DNA from: Acanthacorydalis orientalis
Lineage: Eukaryota > Arthropoda > Insecta > Megaloptera > Corydalidae
Assembly (NCBI GenBank): GCA_034766995.1
Contig: CM068313.1
Location: 38,269,996-38,333,995, forward strand
Length of the DNA: 64,000 nucleotides
Direction of reading: 5' to 3'
Shown: piece by piece, positions 1 through 12,680 of the stretch
Layout: every line of letters starts with the position of its first letter
How positions within the stretch are numbered: the stretch's first letter is position 1
Made by a program: the position numbers and the translations under genes
The notes under the pieces: generated by a model
What the model was told of the DNA's origin: nothing
The model's input: only the letters and a program-made list of their open reading frames with translations
Databases searched by the model: none

Positions 1-3
1 CTA

Positions 4-4
<1 letters not shown>

Positions 5-43
<39 letters not shown>
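5..43. repeat. (TA)n microsatellite at window start
   Basis: Uninterrupted TA dinucleotides after a short CTAT run. The tract may continue beyond the left edge of the window. Confidence 0.95.
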
Positions 44-44
<1 letters not shown>

Positions 45-149
45 CGATTACGTTGCTATATATCTGATAATAATTATTGACATAATGAATTTTAAAAAAT
101 ATGTTTGTTGTTTCATTCTGTTTTATGCACAGACTTTTGTAATTGAAAC

Positions 150-186
150 TTGGGAAAGCGCAGCGGGCGGGAAGCGAAGCCCCTAG
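150..186. other. short GC-rich patch, probable repeat fragment
   Basis: About 37 bases rich in GCGGGCGGGAAGCGAAGCC stand in otherwise roughly 75% AT sequence. The abrupt composition change suggests the end of a dispersed repeat. I cannot name a family and see no terminal repeat or target duplication. Confidence 0.3.
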
Positions 187-881
187 TTTGTTATAAAATA
201 TAAATTATAATTGTATACACTTTTGATAAATTAGGCATTAATGAGAAACAAACATCTAAACTAGTTATTTTTTTGATTTTTCCTATTTTACAACGAAAAC
301 ACGTTATTTTCTGTCATAAAAAATGTATCATTTTCCTTTTAGTGTTTCACCGACAGAAATATATTAGTTTCGTAATGTTTCAGTCTCCTTAAAAGGAAGT
401 AGTCGTACGATTACTTGTTTACAGTACAAGGTGGATATTCCAGCACTTTGAAATGCAATTATTTGAATGTATCTTGTGAGGTTGACTATATCTGATTGAG
501 TTTTTTTTTTGTGCAAAGGATTACTTCTTTTAAATATAAAAAAGCATACAAACAATAAACTTTATTTTTATTTTGTTCTGTTATTTCTTAATATGTCATT
601 CTATTGTTTACTGTATATCATATATTTCTTTCATTATTATAGAGTTCACGTTCGTACTTTCAACATATGTTGTCTGTTAAAGGAAACGAAATTATTTAGA
701 TCTCGGTATAAGTAAAACAGACATTTAGAATTTTAGAAAACTGTTGTGGCTATTAATAAAAAATTGAACAATGATTAATTCATTTTCAGAATTGAAGAAC
801 AATTACTATTTAGCCAACTGTGCTTTATTCTCTTTTAATATTTAATTAATTCAATACTTAATTGCTAATGATGTTTATTTA

Positions 882-911
882 TCTAAAATTCTTTCATCTT
901 CTCAGGTATAA
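882..911 (+). other. splice acceptor-like site abutting a weak donor
   Basis: The pyrimidine-rich run TTCTTTCATCTTCTCAG ends at 905 and is followed at once by GTATAA. A branch-point-like TGCTAAT lies about 40 bases upstream. This resembles a 3' splice site or a weak recursive-splice site. AT-rich DNA yields such strings by chance, so it is a candidate only. Confidence 0.25.
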
Positions 912-1324
912 TTACTTCCGAGTGTTGAAAAAATCAGTAAAATATATTTAAACCCAATAATAAATACGTTTGGTACGAAAATATAAGAAACTGATAAAAA
1001 TAAAAGTGAAAAATAGTCATTTTATTGATTGAGAGTACATAGTTTTTTTAACGTTGATTTAACGTTGTTATTAAATTAATAATTCAAATATGGCGTTATT
1101 GGGATATAAGAAAATTCATTAAATTTATATTTTTATAACGTTGATAAAAACAACTTATTTAATAGTGTGCTTTTAATCACAAATACAATATAAGAAATCA
1201 GTTTGCTTTTCAACATACATATGTCTATGCGTGTGTGTGTGTGTTAATAGCTTGTTTTCGTATTTTCTGATTCTTTATAAAAAAAAGGATAAATTTATTC
1301 ACAATAGTTCGTAATATTTAGTAG

Positions 1325-1504
1325 TTACGTCATCGAGTATTTTTTTTAAATACAACCTCACCGGGTCATAAACATACACATTCAAAGCGGTCAATTGTAT
1401 GTTATATGACGTGAGACGTGAAAATTAATGCAAATAGGTACAATGGGAAGGGAAGTGTAAACCGGAAGATGTATGCTCGTTCCATCATCTATTTCTGCGA
1501 TAAG
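1325..1504. promoter_or_regulatory. candidate cis-regulatory motif cluster
   Basis: Within 180 bases lie TTACGTCAT (1325-1333) and TGACGTGA (1407-1414), both CRE/AP-1-like; ATGCAAAT (1428-1435), the POU octamer; ACCGGAAG (1461-1468), an ETS-type site; and GATAAG (1499-1504), a GATA-type site. The stretch is also less AT-rich than its flanks and free of microsatellite. Motif meanings are known from animal transcription factors; function here is inferred. Confidence 0.3.
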
Positions 1505-2062
1505 TGAAATTGAATGAATATAGGAAAACAGTACAGTGGATCAAAACAAAAACTCGACTGATTTAAAAACGATACATTTGTTATAAATAAAACGGTGTAT
1601 TCGTTACGTGAAGCGAAAGTCGATGAAAGGATAATCTAGGACAAGTATTTTCAACATGTATAGATTTACAGTCTCGTGTGTTGCATAACATAATTACAGT
1701 GTAGTTTCATTGCCAACGAATGACGCAACCGAAGATTTAGCATTTTTATCTAAAATAGTTTCTCAGAAGCAATAATTGAAAACATAAGATAACAAATTAA
1801 TTTGTTACCATCGAATGAACATTCAAAGAGGTGATTCAGTACTTAAAGATTATCTATAAATAACTTCGCAATGTGATATTAATTTTTTTTTATATGCGTT
1901 GATTTCCTCTAGGTAAATTACTAAATGAAGTTGACATTGAAAGAAATTTGATGTACGTTTAATAGCGGATTCATATGAAAGGAATTCAATTTGAAATACG
2001 CAGGAACGTACAAGATGTACATGACGTACATAAGAAAATACTTGCATATACATACAAACATG
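1505..2062. other. AT-rich non-coding stretch
   Basis: No gene, RNA or repeat family is recognised. One 67-codon minus-strand reading frame spans 1850-2053 with no recognisable domain and a random-looking composition. Confidence 0.5.
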
Positions 2063-2063
2063 G

Positions 2064-2064
2064 T

Positions 2065-2102
<38 letters not shown>
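2064..2102. repeat. compound (TC)n(TA)n microsatellite
   Basis: A TC run passes directly into a TA run. The same (CT)n-(TA)n or (TA)n-(GA)n compound occurs near 48.66, 49.97, 52.15, 57.23 and 57.66 kb. Confidence 0.95.
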
Positions 2103-2103
<1 letters not shown>

Positions 2104-2197
2104 TCAGTTAAAGTGAGAGGTTAATATTTTTTATTTCTAATTTCATTTTATATTTTTTAAATTATAATCTAAAATGATCCAGTTTAGACTTTTGCCT

Positions 2198-2256
2198 TAT
2201 ATATATATATATATATATATATTTGTATGTGTGTATATATATATACAGACACACAT

Positions 2257-2298
<42 letters not shown>
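2198..2298. repeat. compound (TA)n/(CA)n/(TG)n microsatellite
   Basis: Three TA blocks are separated by short TGTG and ACAC stretches. Confidence 0.9.
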
Positions 2299-2303
<5 letters not shown>

Positions 2304-2996
2304 TTTAGATTTTTCGTTTTTTTAACCGCAATAGAAGTTCATATATACATATACATATATTTTTTTTCAAAAATCGCACAACTATTGTAATACCAAATTG
2401 CAAATGCAAATGTGACATTTATATTCCTTCTAAAATGTATCTAAATTTATAATAGTAAAGAATGTTTTCATATTTTAATTTTCTAAAATATAGCCGTGTA
2501 ACTATGTACTTTTTTTAACATTCGATGGCGCTGATACAATCGACCATTCTCGTAAATAAAAGTAATAAATATGTATTGTGTAGGCTGTAGTGTAAAATTA
2601 TGATTATATGTTATTATACTGTATTGTTAGTGTAGGATGTATTACTTATTATATTTTATTAATGTTTATTATTCGTTAAAAATATTTTTCTTAAATATAT
2701 AATTATTATGAATAATAATGAAAAGTAGTTATGCGTATTTAAGAAATTTAATGGCATGTTAAGCTGAAAGACAGCTCAAGATAACGATATTGCTGTGAAT
2801 TTGAAATGATCTGAATGACTATATATTGTTTGTATTCAAAGCAATTTCAGAAGACATTGAAATGACATAATTTGTATTTCGTTTATATTCTTGTCTTTTC
2901 AAATGACATCATTGCATAAAAGTAAATCTTGTTTATTTTATATAGACATTTGTTGTTTTCATGTCAATAATTAGAAAATTCGTAATTGTCATATAC
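2299..2996. other. AT-rich non-coding stretch up to the hAT insertion
   Basis: No gene is seen. Tandem octamer-like words (TTGCAAATGCAAATG) lie near 2397-2412. The last eight bases, TCATATAC (2989-2996), are the left copy of the target duplication of the next element. Confidence 0.5.
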
Positions 2997-3634
2997 CAAG
3001 GGTGGGAAAACTGCGGCTCTCAAAGCTATACTGTGCGACTCTCGAGACAATATTGGGTTTCGTTGCCATTTTTTCTAAACTTTTATATTAATAATTTATA
3101 GTAGTATAGTATGTAGCAATATTAGAACATTTCACATTATCTCTTCAAATATCCATATGCATTATGTATCCAAACTGCTGTTTAAGGTGGCTCTACGATT
3201 ATATATAATAAATATGAAACTAAAGAATTTTGTTAATTAAGACTTGCTGAATGCAATAAAAACAAGGTCGGGTCGGGTTACCGTGTAAATTTTTGAGAAA
3301 AATATCTTTAAAAATGCAACTTTTAACACGGTCTCGGTAACTTTCAACTACCAAAATGAAGACTCAATCAACGTCTTCAACGAGTAAAGATTAAACATGT
3401 TCTGCGTTGGTGAGTAGGACTACTATATAGTTGTGTTTTTCATTATGCATATTTGATCGTTTGAAAAATAATTGCGGTTTGTATATTAATTTGAAGGTCA
3501 TAAACAGCAATTATTGTTCTACCAACATAATAAATATAATTTTAAAATTATATTTCTGTTGCTCTTGAATGTTAAAAAATGTAAGAAACGTATTATATAT
3601 GGCTCATATGATCCTAGAAGTTGCCCACCCCCTG
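2997..3634. mobile_element. non-autonomous hAT-type DNA transposon, 638 bp
   Basis: The ends form an imperfect terminal inverted repeat: CAAGGGTGGGAAAACT on the left, and CAGGGGGTGGGCAACTTC on the right when reverse-complemented. The element is bracketed by a perfect 8-bp direct repeat, TCATATAC, at 2989-2996 and 3635-3642. An 8-bp duplication plus CAGGGGTGGGCAA-like ends is the hallmark of hAT elements. The interior holds no transposase reading frame, so this is a deletion derivative or MITE moved in trans. A mariner-like TIR pair is nested inside (3451-3531). Confidence 0.85.
3451..3531. mobile_element. tiny mariner-derived TIR pair nested in the hAT element
   Basis: AAAAATAATTGCGGTTT lies near 3465-3480, and its inverted partner, reading ATGTTGGTAGAACAATAATT on the minus strand, ends near 3531. 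Both resemble the TTAGGTTGGTGCAAAA-type end of the full-length mariner at 61188-62454. Only about 25 bases separate the repeats, so this would be an extreme internal-deletion product. The left outer end is decayed and no TA duplication can be fixed. Confidence 0.4.
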
Positions 3635-3660
3635 TCATATACTCTAGATTATACATTATG

Positions 3661-3665
<5 letters not shown>

Positions 3666-3704
<39 letters not shown>
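3666..3704. repeat. (TA)n microsatellite
   Basis: TA run about 25 bases downstream of the hAT right target duplication. Long YIYIYI reading frames across it are translation artefacts. Confidence 0.95.
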
Positions 3705-3708
<4 letters not shown>

Positions 3709-4393
3709 CATAAATACATGCATATACACATGCATAAAAGTTTATGTAAATGACAAAGCATAAATACAATGAAAAAAGATAAATTTACACAGTAATTTAC
3801 ACCTCAAAACCGACTTCTCATGAAACATCAGACAGTTCATAAAGTATAGCTTGAAAAGGTTTGTATTATAAACATATATACTTCTATATCTCCTTTTTTC
3901 ATTATTAACATGTATAGAATCCAAGCAGTTTAATATTAGATATAAACGATTATATAAATGATCATATTTTTCAATTAAAGTTGAGTGAATTTTGTAGTAT
4001 TGCGGCGCAAATAATTTTACTATATGAAAACAGCATCATATTGATTTATTAATGTGTAACATCACATTGCACTTGTTAATTAAATCGTGACATTTTTTCA
4101 CCTACTGTTATTTTTAACTGAATTAATTCATGGAACTGTAAAAAGAGTAGATGAAGAATACAATAGATATGAAAACAACAAAAGTTAGATATATTTTGAA
4201 TAATATAGAGTTTAAAATTTAAATTCACAAGAAGTATTGGAAAAACAGAAAATAAATAGAATATAGGAATAATTTATTTGAAGGTAAGAAATATAAAAAA
4301 ATCCAGAAATATACAAATGAATAAGTGGCATAATATTGGAAAATGCATTGAAGTACACAATCATTCAAACTGAAAAATCTCTATTCAACAGTG

Positions 4394-4397
<4 letters not shown>

Positions 4398-4433
<36 letters not shown>
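4398..4433. repeat. (TA)n microsatellite
   Basis: Pure TA run ending in a short CACTACACACA tail. Confidence 0.95.
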
Positions 4434-4436
<3 letters not shown>

Positions 4437-5959
4437 TACACACATACAAACATAATAGCACAGAAATATTTACAATGTTAGTAAAATATTTAAAAAAATA
4501 TCTGCTTTGATATTTCTACTGATTTTATAATAAAAAAATTAAAACTTAGATATTTAATCTTTGACTTTTTTAAACTTAATCTGTTCATTATATTTCACTA
4601 ATTGCATTGGATCATAAATATCTTTAGTGATGGTAATATACAGATCTTTTCATCGTCTTGTCCGTTTAATGAACACGATATGATTTTATCCTTTTTAAAT
4701 TAAACTTTACCGATCTTAAGTAATACTTATGTAAATAATTTTTTAGCTTATTAATTGTACAACGTTCATCATTCAATACTTTTTTAACATGTGCTAAGAA
4801 AAATATTAATTTTGACTATTTTCTTGATAGCATAATGTGGTTTTAATGAGTTGACATATTTTCTGTATTAACATTCTTTACATTACATATAATTTATAAT
4901 TTTATAAAGACCGACTAATTATGAACGTTTGACACATTTTTCCACTATGCATTAATCTACCGCTTTAGTCGCTGAACTACGACCAACGTTCAAATTGGTG
5001 TCAATTTTATGAAATTGAATGAAACTGTCAGCCAGTTAATTTGATGTTAAATGAGTTGAAAGATAATAACACAATTGTAAATATAAATTTGTATAATAAA
5101 ATTGTGAGGATTAATGTGAAATATTGTTTGTAATCGTCACAATAATGAAATAAAAAATATTTATAGTTTTTGTTTGTATACTTTTTATAACAGAATATGA
5201 AAGTTAAATGAAAGCAAACAGTCGTACGTTACATAGACCGTAAAGAGTACAATAGTGAGTTCTTTATTTTAAAATTTATTAAAATAATGATTTTTACAGA
5301 GATTACTTTGAAAAAATGCAATATTTGAATGATGATAACGAATTGTTATTTTATGTTAGTTATGTTATTTTACAAGTTCTGTCATTCTAAGAAAAAAACA
5401 ATACAAAAGAGATAACATTTGTTAACACGCAACTTATACATACATACATATATATAATCAATGTATCCATATTTTACAAATATGAAAACTTATACAGCTT
5501 AAAGTTATTTATTGTTTCGCTGTCTTAAGATACTACCTTTCTCAAATAATAAAATAATCGATAAAAGTCTTATATTGTTTGATGTGTTTTTTAAGCACAC
5601 ATTCGTCTAAAAAAACTTTCTAACGAACATTTTTACTATCTGTTTATGTACGTACATTATAAAGAAAAGTGAGAACGATTTTAATTCATTGATGAATTTT
5701 TTTGTGTAGAAAAGAAGCACGCAACTATTGTTAAAAATTTAATTTTATTACAACATAAAGGATTGGTTAGTTTAATTCATTTCAACTTTGGTATTATTTT
5801 GTATACGTTGCTATTTTTTTTACTCTGTAATGAATGTTGTAAATGGCATAGGTTTTCTGTACAAAGTCTGTTTTTATTATTTACTGCATTTCGTTTATTT
5901 TCTTAAAGAAGTTTTGAATACAAAATAGTTTTATGTTGTAATATTAATTTATTCATTTA

Positions 5960-5962
<3 letters not shown>

Positions 5963-6009
<47 letters not shown>
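5963..6009. repeat. (TA)n microsatellite
   Basis: Pure TA run in AT-rich flanks. Confidence 0.95.
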
Positions 6010-6010
<1 letters not shown>

Positions 6011-7133
6011 CAATATTGGTTACAGTAATGAATGATTAACTTATTTGTTATTAACATTTTCTCGTAAATGACATTTATATTCCTCATTTGGTTCACAAAT
6101 TCACATTCAAAATCAGATCCACAGTATGTGAATTATTAACGAAATACTTGTAGTGCATTCGTAAGGCATTAAAAAAATTAAAATTCATGCTAACGTGTTC
6201 AGTATACAAATTGTAAATAAGTATAAAAATACATTATAATCCTGAGTGAGAAATACAGACATTAGAAATTGAATATTCTATGTTTAATCACAAACTGAAA
6301 TGTCTATTCTTGAAATGTATTGGTGCTTTGAAGGAAAGTGTCATAATTGTAACGGAAATGTACTTTTTAATTCTAAAGAGTAAACGTTTTTATTAGTCGA
6401 CCTTAACGTTAAATATAGTTTCCATTTGCATATTTTGAATATATCTGTAATAATGATCTGTTTTTGTAGTGATATAAAATGTGTTTTAGTACCTATTGTT
6501 TATCACAAAAACAGTAAGAGATAGATTTGTATATATCAGGTCTTTTTACGTTGATATCAAAGATACAAATATTTTAAGGAAAGTAAAATATTAACAGTGA
6601 ATTTTTTACGGTACAGTACATTATTTAAAAAAAAAGACTGAAACGAATTGAACATTAAATTAACCTCGAATAGAAAAAAACCAATGCGCTGACGTTGAAT
6701 GAAATAAAAAATAACTAACGTTCTAACTTCAGTTTTCTTTGAAACAGGCTTTTATTTTTCTGAATTGTAAAAATCCTTTAAAGTAGTAATAGCTGTGTCG
6801 TTTGTGAAGATATTTTTTGAAAAAAAAACTGTCGTTGATATGAATTTTGTGGAATGAGATAGCTAATTGCACTCACCACCATTATTCAAGTATGCTTTAT
6901 GTACAAGAAAAAGTGGTATGCTGACTCACCACTAACCTACAGAGAGTTAAAAATATCGCGTTTATTTTCAATAAATGACAGCATTTTTATAAGAACGGTT
7001 TGATTAAATGCCAATCGAATCTTTTTATGTGCGGTGTAAGTGTTCATTATTTCAGTAAACAAAAATATATTTTTTTTTGCTGAAATATACCCGTAATTAA
7101 ATATTTACTTCTGATATAAGATCAGTGTAATAA

Positions 7134-7134
<1 letters not shown>

Positions 7135-7192
<58 letters not shown>

Positions 7193-7197
7193 ATATA
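7135..7197. repeat. (TA)n microsatellite with one phase break
   Basis: TA run with a single TT interruption near 7181 that shifts its phase. Confidence 0.95.
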
Positions 7198-8170
7198 CTC
7201 ACACTCATATTTAGGGAGTATTATTAAATTAGATAATATAAAGATAAAATTTTGGTTAACTGTAGACAGATTACTTATTAAATTTAAGCATTTTGGAAGT
7301 TACAAAGAAGGTCGAATAAGGAAATGAGTTGTTTTTATAGAGTTTGAAATATTTGAGAAATATAAATATTATTTTCTATTCATTCTAATTTATATTTTTT
7401 TAATGGTTTGATTTGAATTAATATTTTTTGTTATTTTTTAATACAAGATGTGAATCTTGTGCAATTTAAGTTGACGATCAGTATTTTATAAGCATTTTTT
7501 TGAAAAGCATTTATAGCTCTTGGAATAATCGACGTTGCGGAATGCTTCACTGTTAACATTGGATTCTGGATATTACTTCGCAAATATCAAGTTTATCTTA
7601 GTCACACATTAAACATTTACTTTTTGTTCGCTCAGTTTAAAATTAGTACATGAATTAGCAAACAAGACGTTCTTCAATATACAAATAAGGCGAACTTACG
7701 AAAATCACGCTGTAGAGACATTTAACAATGATATTAGAGTTTATGGATTTTGTTGGAAATGAAAAAGAATGCTTTATTGGTATGGTGTGAGATCTTCACA
7801 TACATATGCAGGTATTTGCACGTATTGCAGTACAATTTATTAAACACTACGAAAACAGTTGACCTTTTGATGTATAGATTGATTTCAAAAAAGAAAGTGT
7901 TCGAAGAGAATTACGTTTTTGTGTTGGAATGACAATTATGTAACTAAAGTGGTTGAAGGAATCTTATTGTAGTCTAATAATTGATTTTCCAGACATGAAT
8001 ATCAAGGGCTGTGACCTAACGTTTGTAGAAAATAAACAAATAAACGATTTGTTTTATTCTATAAGTAAAATGTAATAAAAGTGGAAGAAAATTAAAACTT
8101 TTATGAAATGGTGCAGTTCTTAAAAACGTTTAGATATACTAATAGTAACGAAAAGGATTGTATATATATT

Positions 8171-8199
8171 AATATTTGTAATCTTTTTAGTGATAATAT

Positions 8200-8232
<33 letters not shown>

Positions 8233-8530
8233 TATATATATATACACATATGTATATATATATATATATATATAAATAATCATTTTTGTTTACATAGTTT
8301 TTTAAATATCGAATTCATTGCTAAAGTGATATCAATGATATGAATGATTAGTAATATCAATTTCATTATATATTAATCTTTAGTAATAGTAGTTATAAAT
8401 TTATATTTGTAATCTTTTTAGTGATAATGTTTGTAAATATTTTATTTGTATATATTATATATATAAATAAATAATCATTTTTGTTTACATAGTTTACATT
8501 TAAAAATATCAATTTCATTGCTAAAGTGTT
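8171..8530. repeat. diverged tandem duplication, period about 231 bp
   Basis: ATTTGTAATCTTTTTAGTGA occurs near 8174 and again near 8405. Each copy continues through TA-rich DNA into AATAATCATTTTTGTTTACA and a TTCATTGCTAAAGTG tail. Copy 1 (8171-8323) has expanded TA and CA tracts; copy 2 (8402-8530) has a shortened one. This shows microsatellite expansion after a local duplication. Confidence 0.75.
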
Positions 8531-10008
8531 GATTATTTATTTAGCTTGTTTCAATAAAATGTATACTTTTATGTATAGCTTTATTCTTTATTTCAAGCTA
8601 TTTAAAAGAAAAACAATTTCTTAACACCAGAAAGAAATGGATTTTATTCTCTGTGTATAGCAATAGAATGAAGATAAAAATATGTATGTACTTACGTTGA
8701 ATATACAATGAAAAAGTAGTATGAAATATATTGATTTCATCTAATATGTTTTGTTATTATTATTTTATTAGTTCATTTTGTACTTACTAAAAAACATACA
8801 AATATTTTTTTATATTATTTTACTATAAAATAAAATAATCTTTTCTTTTCCGGATACCGATTAAAAATTTATATTCAAAAGAACCATTAACAGCGAACGT
8901 TTATAAAATTTATATGTCGAAATATATCATACAATCAACTCAAACCAGTCTTTCTAGCTACTCATATATGGGCACGACGAAGTTTGCAAAACTTCAACTT
9001 TCTTCAATAAACTGTTCATTAATAATCTATAGAGTTATTGTTTGTGAACTTTTGATGATTATACGTGGTTTATTTTGATTGAAAAGTTACTCGGAAAATA
9101 ATGATTTTCTAATATTTCATGGCATTTATAATTGGTAATACATAAAAGATACTAATTAAGGAATCTTGAAATTTGTTCTTTGTTTAATTAATTACATAAG
9201 ATACGAGTAATAATGTTTTTAATTTTTTGTTGTATGCAGCTGTTTGTCGCGTTTAAATTTATGAAGAGGACTATATTATTTGTAATTATCGCAGTTAGGT
9301 TTTGAATATTTTTTCGATTATAAAAATGAATAGATTATAAAACTAATGTATGATATTTTCAAATAAATGTATAAGTGCAGGTGTGTGCCTAATTATATAA
9401 TTAACATGTAAATAGGCGCATGCCAATCTATGTCAAATATATTCTATAAATTATACTGGTACCAATCTATTCTTATTTTCAAGAATTAGTGAGTAACACT
9501 TTTTAAACGTACATATAAATATTATTAAATTAGGCGTTTGATAATAGAAAATTGTTTCAGTAAATTGACATAAATAAACAACGACATTATGAACCACGCG
9601 TTAGTCAGAATAAATCATGTTAACATTGCATTTACTAAGATTTTTTTAACAGTGGCTCTTGTTGACATACTTAATACGCTGACAAAATTCAACAGAAAAA
9701 AATGCCTTGATAAAATAAATGAGAAGTACAAAACGTTTACATATTCATCAGTTGAACATTTTTAGCAAGGTGTATTTACATTGAATGAATATATGTGTCC
9801 ACAAGGACATTTTATTGCATAACAGTTTAATAGTGAAACTCGTATGAAAATATTTGTTGTTTATTTTGAAATCATTGAATAATACTGTTACAATGTTTGC
9901 GTTTACAAGATTGTCATTTCTGTTTTATCTTAGAAACATATTTTATTGTTTTAAAGTTTGAATTTCCATTAGTGTATAATGAAACATTGCGTTCACACAC
10001 ACATAGTG

Positions 10009-10082
<74 letters not shown>

Positions 10083-10365
10083 AAAGGCATATATTCTATG
10101 ATATTAAATCACGACTGACTTTTTAGGCAAATTAAATTATAATGAAATTTTATCCTTTCTTTACGCATTTTTCATCTTTATCTGAACATTTCAAACCTCT
10201 CTTTACAAGATTTTTATTAAAACAGATAAGCATAAAATTTTGTATATCGTTTTGACCTTTGTAAATGTTAATTTGGCCCTGAAATAGTATTCAAAAGACG
10301 ACAATAAATAATAATTAGTAGGATACCGAATTTATAGAGTACTGGAATGTATAGGTATGTGTAGG
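8531..10365. other. AT-rich non-coding stretch
   Basis: No gene recognised. A long (TA)n lies at 10013-10080. An acceptor-like TTTTTTGTTGTATGCAG ends near 9239 without supporting coding sequence downstream. Confidence 0.5.
10013..10080. repeat. (TA)n microsatellite
   Basis: About 34 TA units preceded by CACACACATAG. Confidence 0.95.
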
Positions 10366-11056
10366 TAGTGTTCAAGATTTCTCGATAGTTTTCATTTCTC
10401 GAGAAAAGAAAAAATTACCTCTTATTTATCGAGAAATCTCAAGAATTCTCATATACGAGGTCAAACAATTAAGTAATGCGACAAAATTCAAAAATCGTAA
10501 TATATAAATAACATTCGCTGGCTTAAATACAGTTTAAAGTGTTATACAACAATGAAATATCGCTCTTTAATACTGAATTCATGTATTCTATTTATTATTT
10601 TAATACGAAATACAATATGTAGATGAAAAGAATGATTCCAAAACAAAATTAAGGGTGGGAGAATGATTGGGCGTTTCGCATTTCACTAGAAAAGTCAACA
10701 GGTACGGTTTTAGAATTATCTACGAGTTTTTATTCTAATAAAGCTTCAGAAATAATTAAACAGTTTTCAATAAATATTACTTTTAAATGTTATATAAAAA
10801 GTAAGTTATTACTTAAGAAGTTATAAATAAAATTATTTTTCTAAATTGTACAGGTGATACAATAAAAACAGTAAACATGAACAGTTACAAATTGTTGATA
10901 GAAACAAGAATAATTTCGATATCGATTCCCAAGAAATAAATTTCTGGAGAAATGAGAAAAACAAATGTTATTTCTTTCTCGAGAAGAAAGACTGCAATTC
11001 TCGAGAAATAAGAAAAACAAATTATACTTTTTTGTCGAGAAATTCTCGAGAAGAGA
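10366..11056. mobile_element. probable non-autonomous DNA transposon with TCTCGAGAA-rich ends
   Basis: The left end reads TAGTGTTCAAGATTTCTCGA. The right end, reverse-complemented, reads TAGTCTCTTCTCGAGAATTT. Both ends carry repeated TTTCTCGAGAA-like palindromes (near 10395, 10430, 10975, 11000 and 11035), the subterminal repeat layout known from hAT-like elements, where transposase binds repeated internal motifs. The interior is AT-rich with no transposase. I could not fix an exact target duplication, so the superfamily is tentative. Confidence 0.5.
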
Positions 11057-12168
11057 CTACTGTATATCCTATTGAGAATAGGGTATGGAATGTGTTAGGA
11101 TTAGCGAAAGAAAAACAACCAGCAATGTATTTAATCATCATTTCAGTTTTGAAGTTATCAATTATTGATTTGGAAAATCACGTATTTTATATTAACAAAA
11201 TTTCTAGATTGAAATTAAATGCCTTGTTTTTATTATGTTGCAGGAATTAGTAATAATATTTAATGTTTATTTCATCTTTCTATATTAATTTTCAAATTGA
11301 GTCGATTGTTATTTTCTTATTAAATAACGATATTAGTAGACGAACAAAAAATTGTTTACATGCTATGTTGTTTTTAAATAATAATTTATTTGATTAAATG
11401 ATACTTAATTTTACCTAAAATTTATCTTTTATTCCACTTAGACGCTTAGTGGCAGATTTAAGATTTGTAAGAGCTTTCAGATATTTTTGGGCATATTTGA
11501 TTATATAAATATATTCCAATAAATATGATGTTCTGAAAATGATAAAATAATTTGTATTTACTAGGGTTAAAGCACATTTTAATCTTTTTGGTGAAAATTA
11601 GTGATACACAAACTAATTAGAGATATGTACACTTTATACTCTTCGTACAGCACTCCTCTTTCAGAATACGATCTGTTATTTGTTTATAATTGAAATATTG
11701 CACTACAGACTTTAGATTTGCGTAAATCGCTAATTAAATTTGTTATATATTATTTTTGAATGCAAATAACTTTTGGCATAATACTAAACGATCTAACAGT
11801 GAGTTTGCATCTACTTTTCTCTTGTATTAGAAAATTTACCGGTAGATAGCATTGAAAGAGATGACATTTTTAAATCGTTAGACAAATGTAAAATAATTAT
11901 ATACATTTTTGTATTCTTGTCGGTTTTTTTTTTCATTTCGGAAACACTCATTTTTACTCTCTCTGCATATACCGTACATATTAGTAAATTCGCTTAGGGT
12001 TTTTACTGAGTAACAGTGAATCTTGAGTCATGTAACCAAGAAGTGTTCGCATGTTATTTAGTGCAGTAAATACTTTTTATATTTACATGAAAAGTTTGTC
12101 TTGTATTCATATGTGTGTATGTTCATATTTTGTGTGTGTTCATATTTTTAAATATAAAGGTAGCTCTT

Positions 12169-12217
<49 letters not shown>

Positions 12218-12680
12218 AAGAAAGAACTAGCTATGTTCATGCCTAGGTAGACATGCATGGATTTGTGTTATATTTGGCTGCCTACGATCATCTATCATAC
12301 GAAATGATCGTCGACAGAGAATGAACGAATTAATATGAACATTGGGTGTTAGATACACAATTTCATAATTTATTTTAATGCTACAGATTTTATTTCACTG
12401 ATTTTGAATAATTATAGATATAAAATACTTCTGATTATGCAGTAAATACGTCGTGATTTTGCAGCATGTATAAAACGGTGAAAAATGTAAAAATGTACAT
12501 TTCACGTTGCAGGAAATCACAGCAGAACACATATTTGTTAAAACAACAAACTTAAGTTTGTTCGAAAAAGATGTTTACACGATCAGCGAGTCACGTTTAT
12601 AGATAAAGACTGTCTAGATGACAAGGTACGGGTTAAAAATCTACGGAATGAAAATGGACTGGGGAGGGTTCGGGGTGTTA
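11057..12680. other. AT-rich non-coding stretch
   Basis: Nothing beyond a (TA)n tract at 12170-12211 and an acceptor-like TTTTTATTATGTTGCAG ending near 11243. A 72-codon frame starting inside the preceding element is judged spurious. Confidence 0.5.
12170..12211. repeat. (TA)n microsatellite followed by a short GA-rich run
   Basis: TA run passing into GAGAGAAAGAAAG. Confidence 0.95.

Larger units (their letters stand above)
44..1320. other. AT-rich non-coding stretch
   Basis: No gene is visible; ORFs are short and full of lysine, asparagine, phenylalanine and tyrosine codons. Two things stand out: a GC-rich patch near 150-186 and an acceptor-like site ending at 905. AACGTT words recur between 1050 and 1140 without clear periodicity. 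Confidence 0.6.
3705..8170. other. AT-rich non-coding stretch of about 4.5 kb
   Basis: No ORF with a recognisable domain, no tRNA-like cloverleaf and no terminal-repeat element was found. It contains only the (TA)n tracts listed separately and scattered homopolymers. Long intron or intergenic DNA both fit. Confidence 0.55.
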
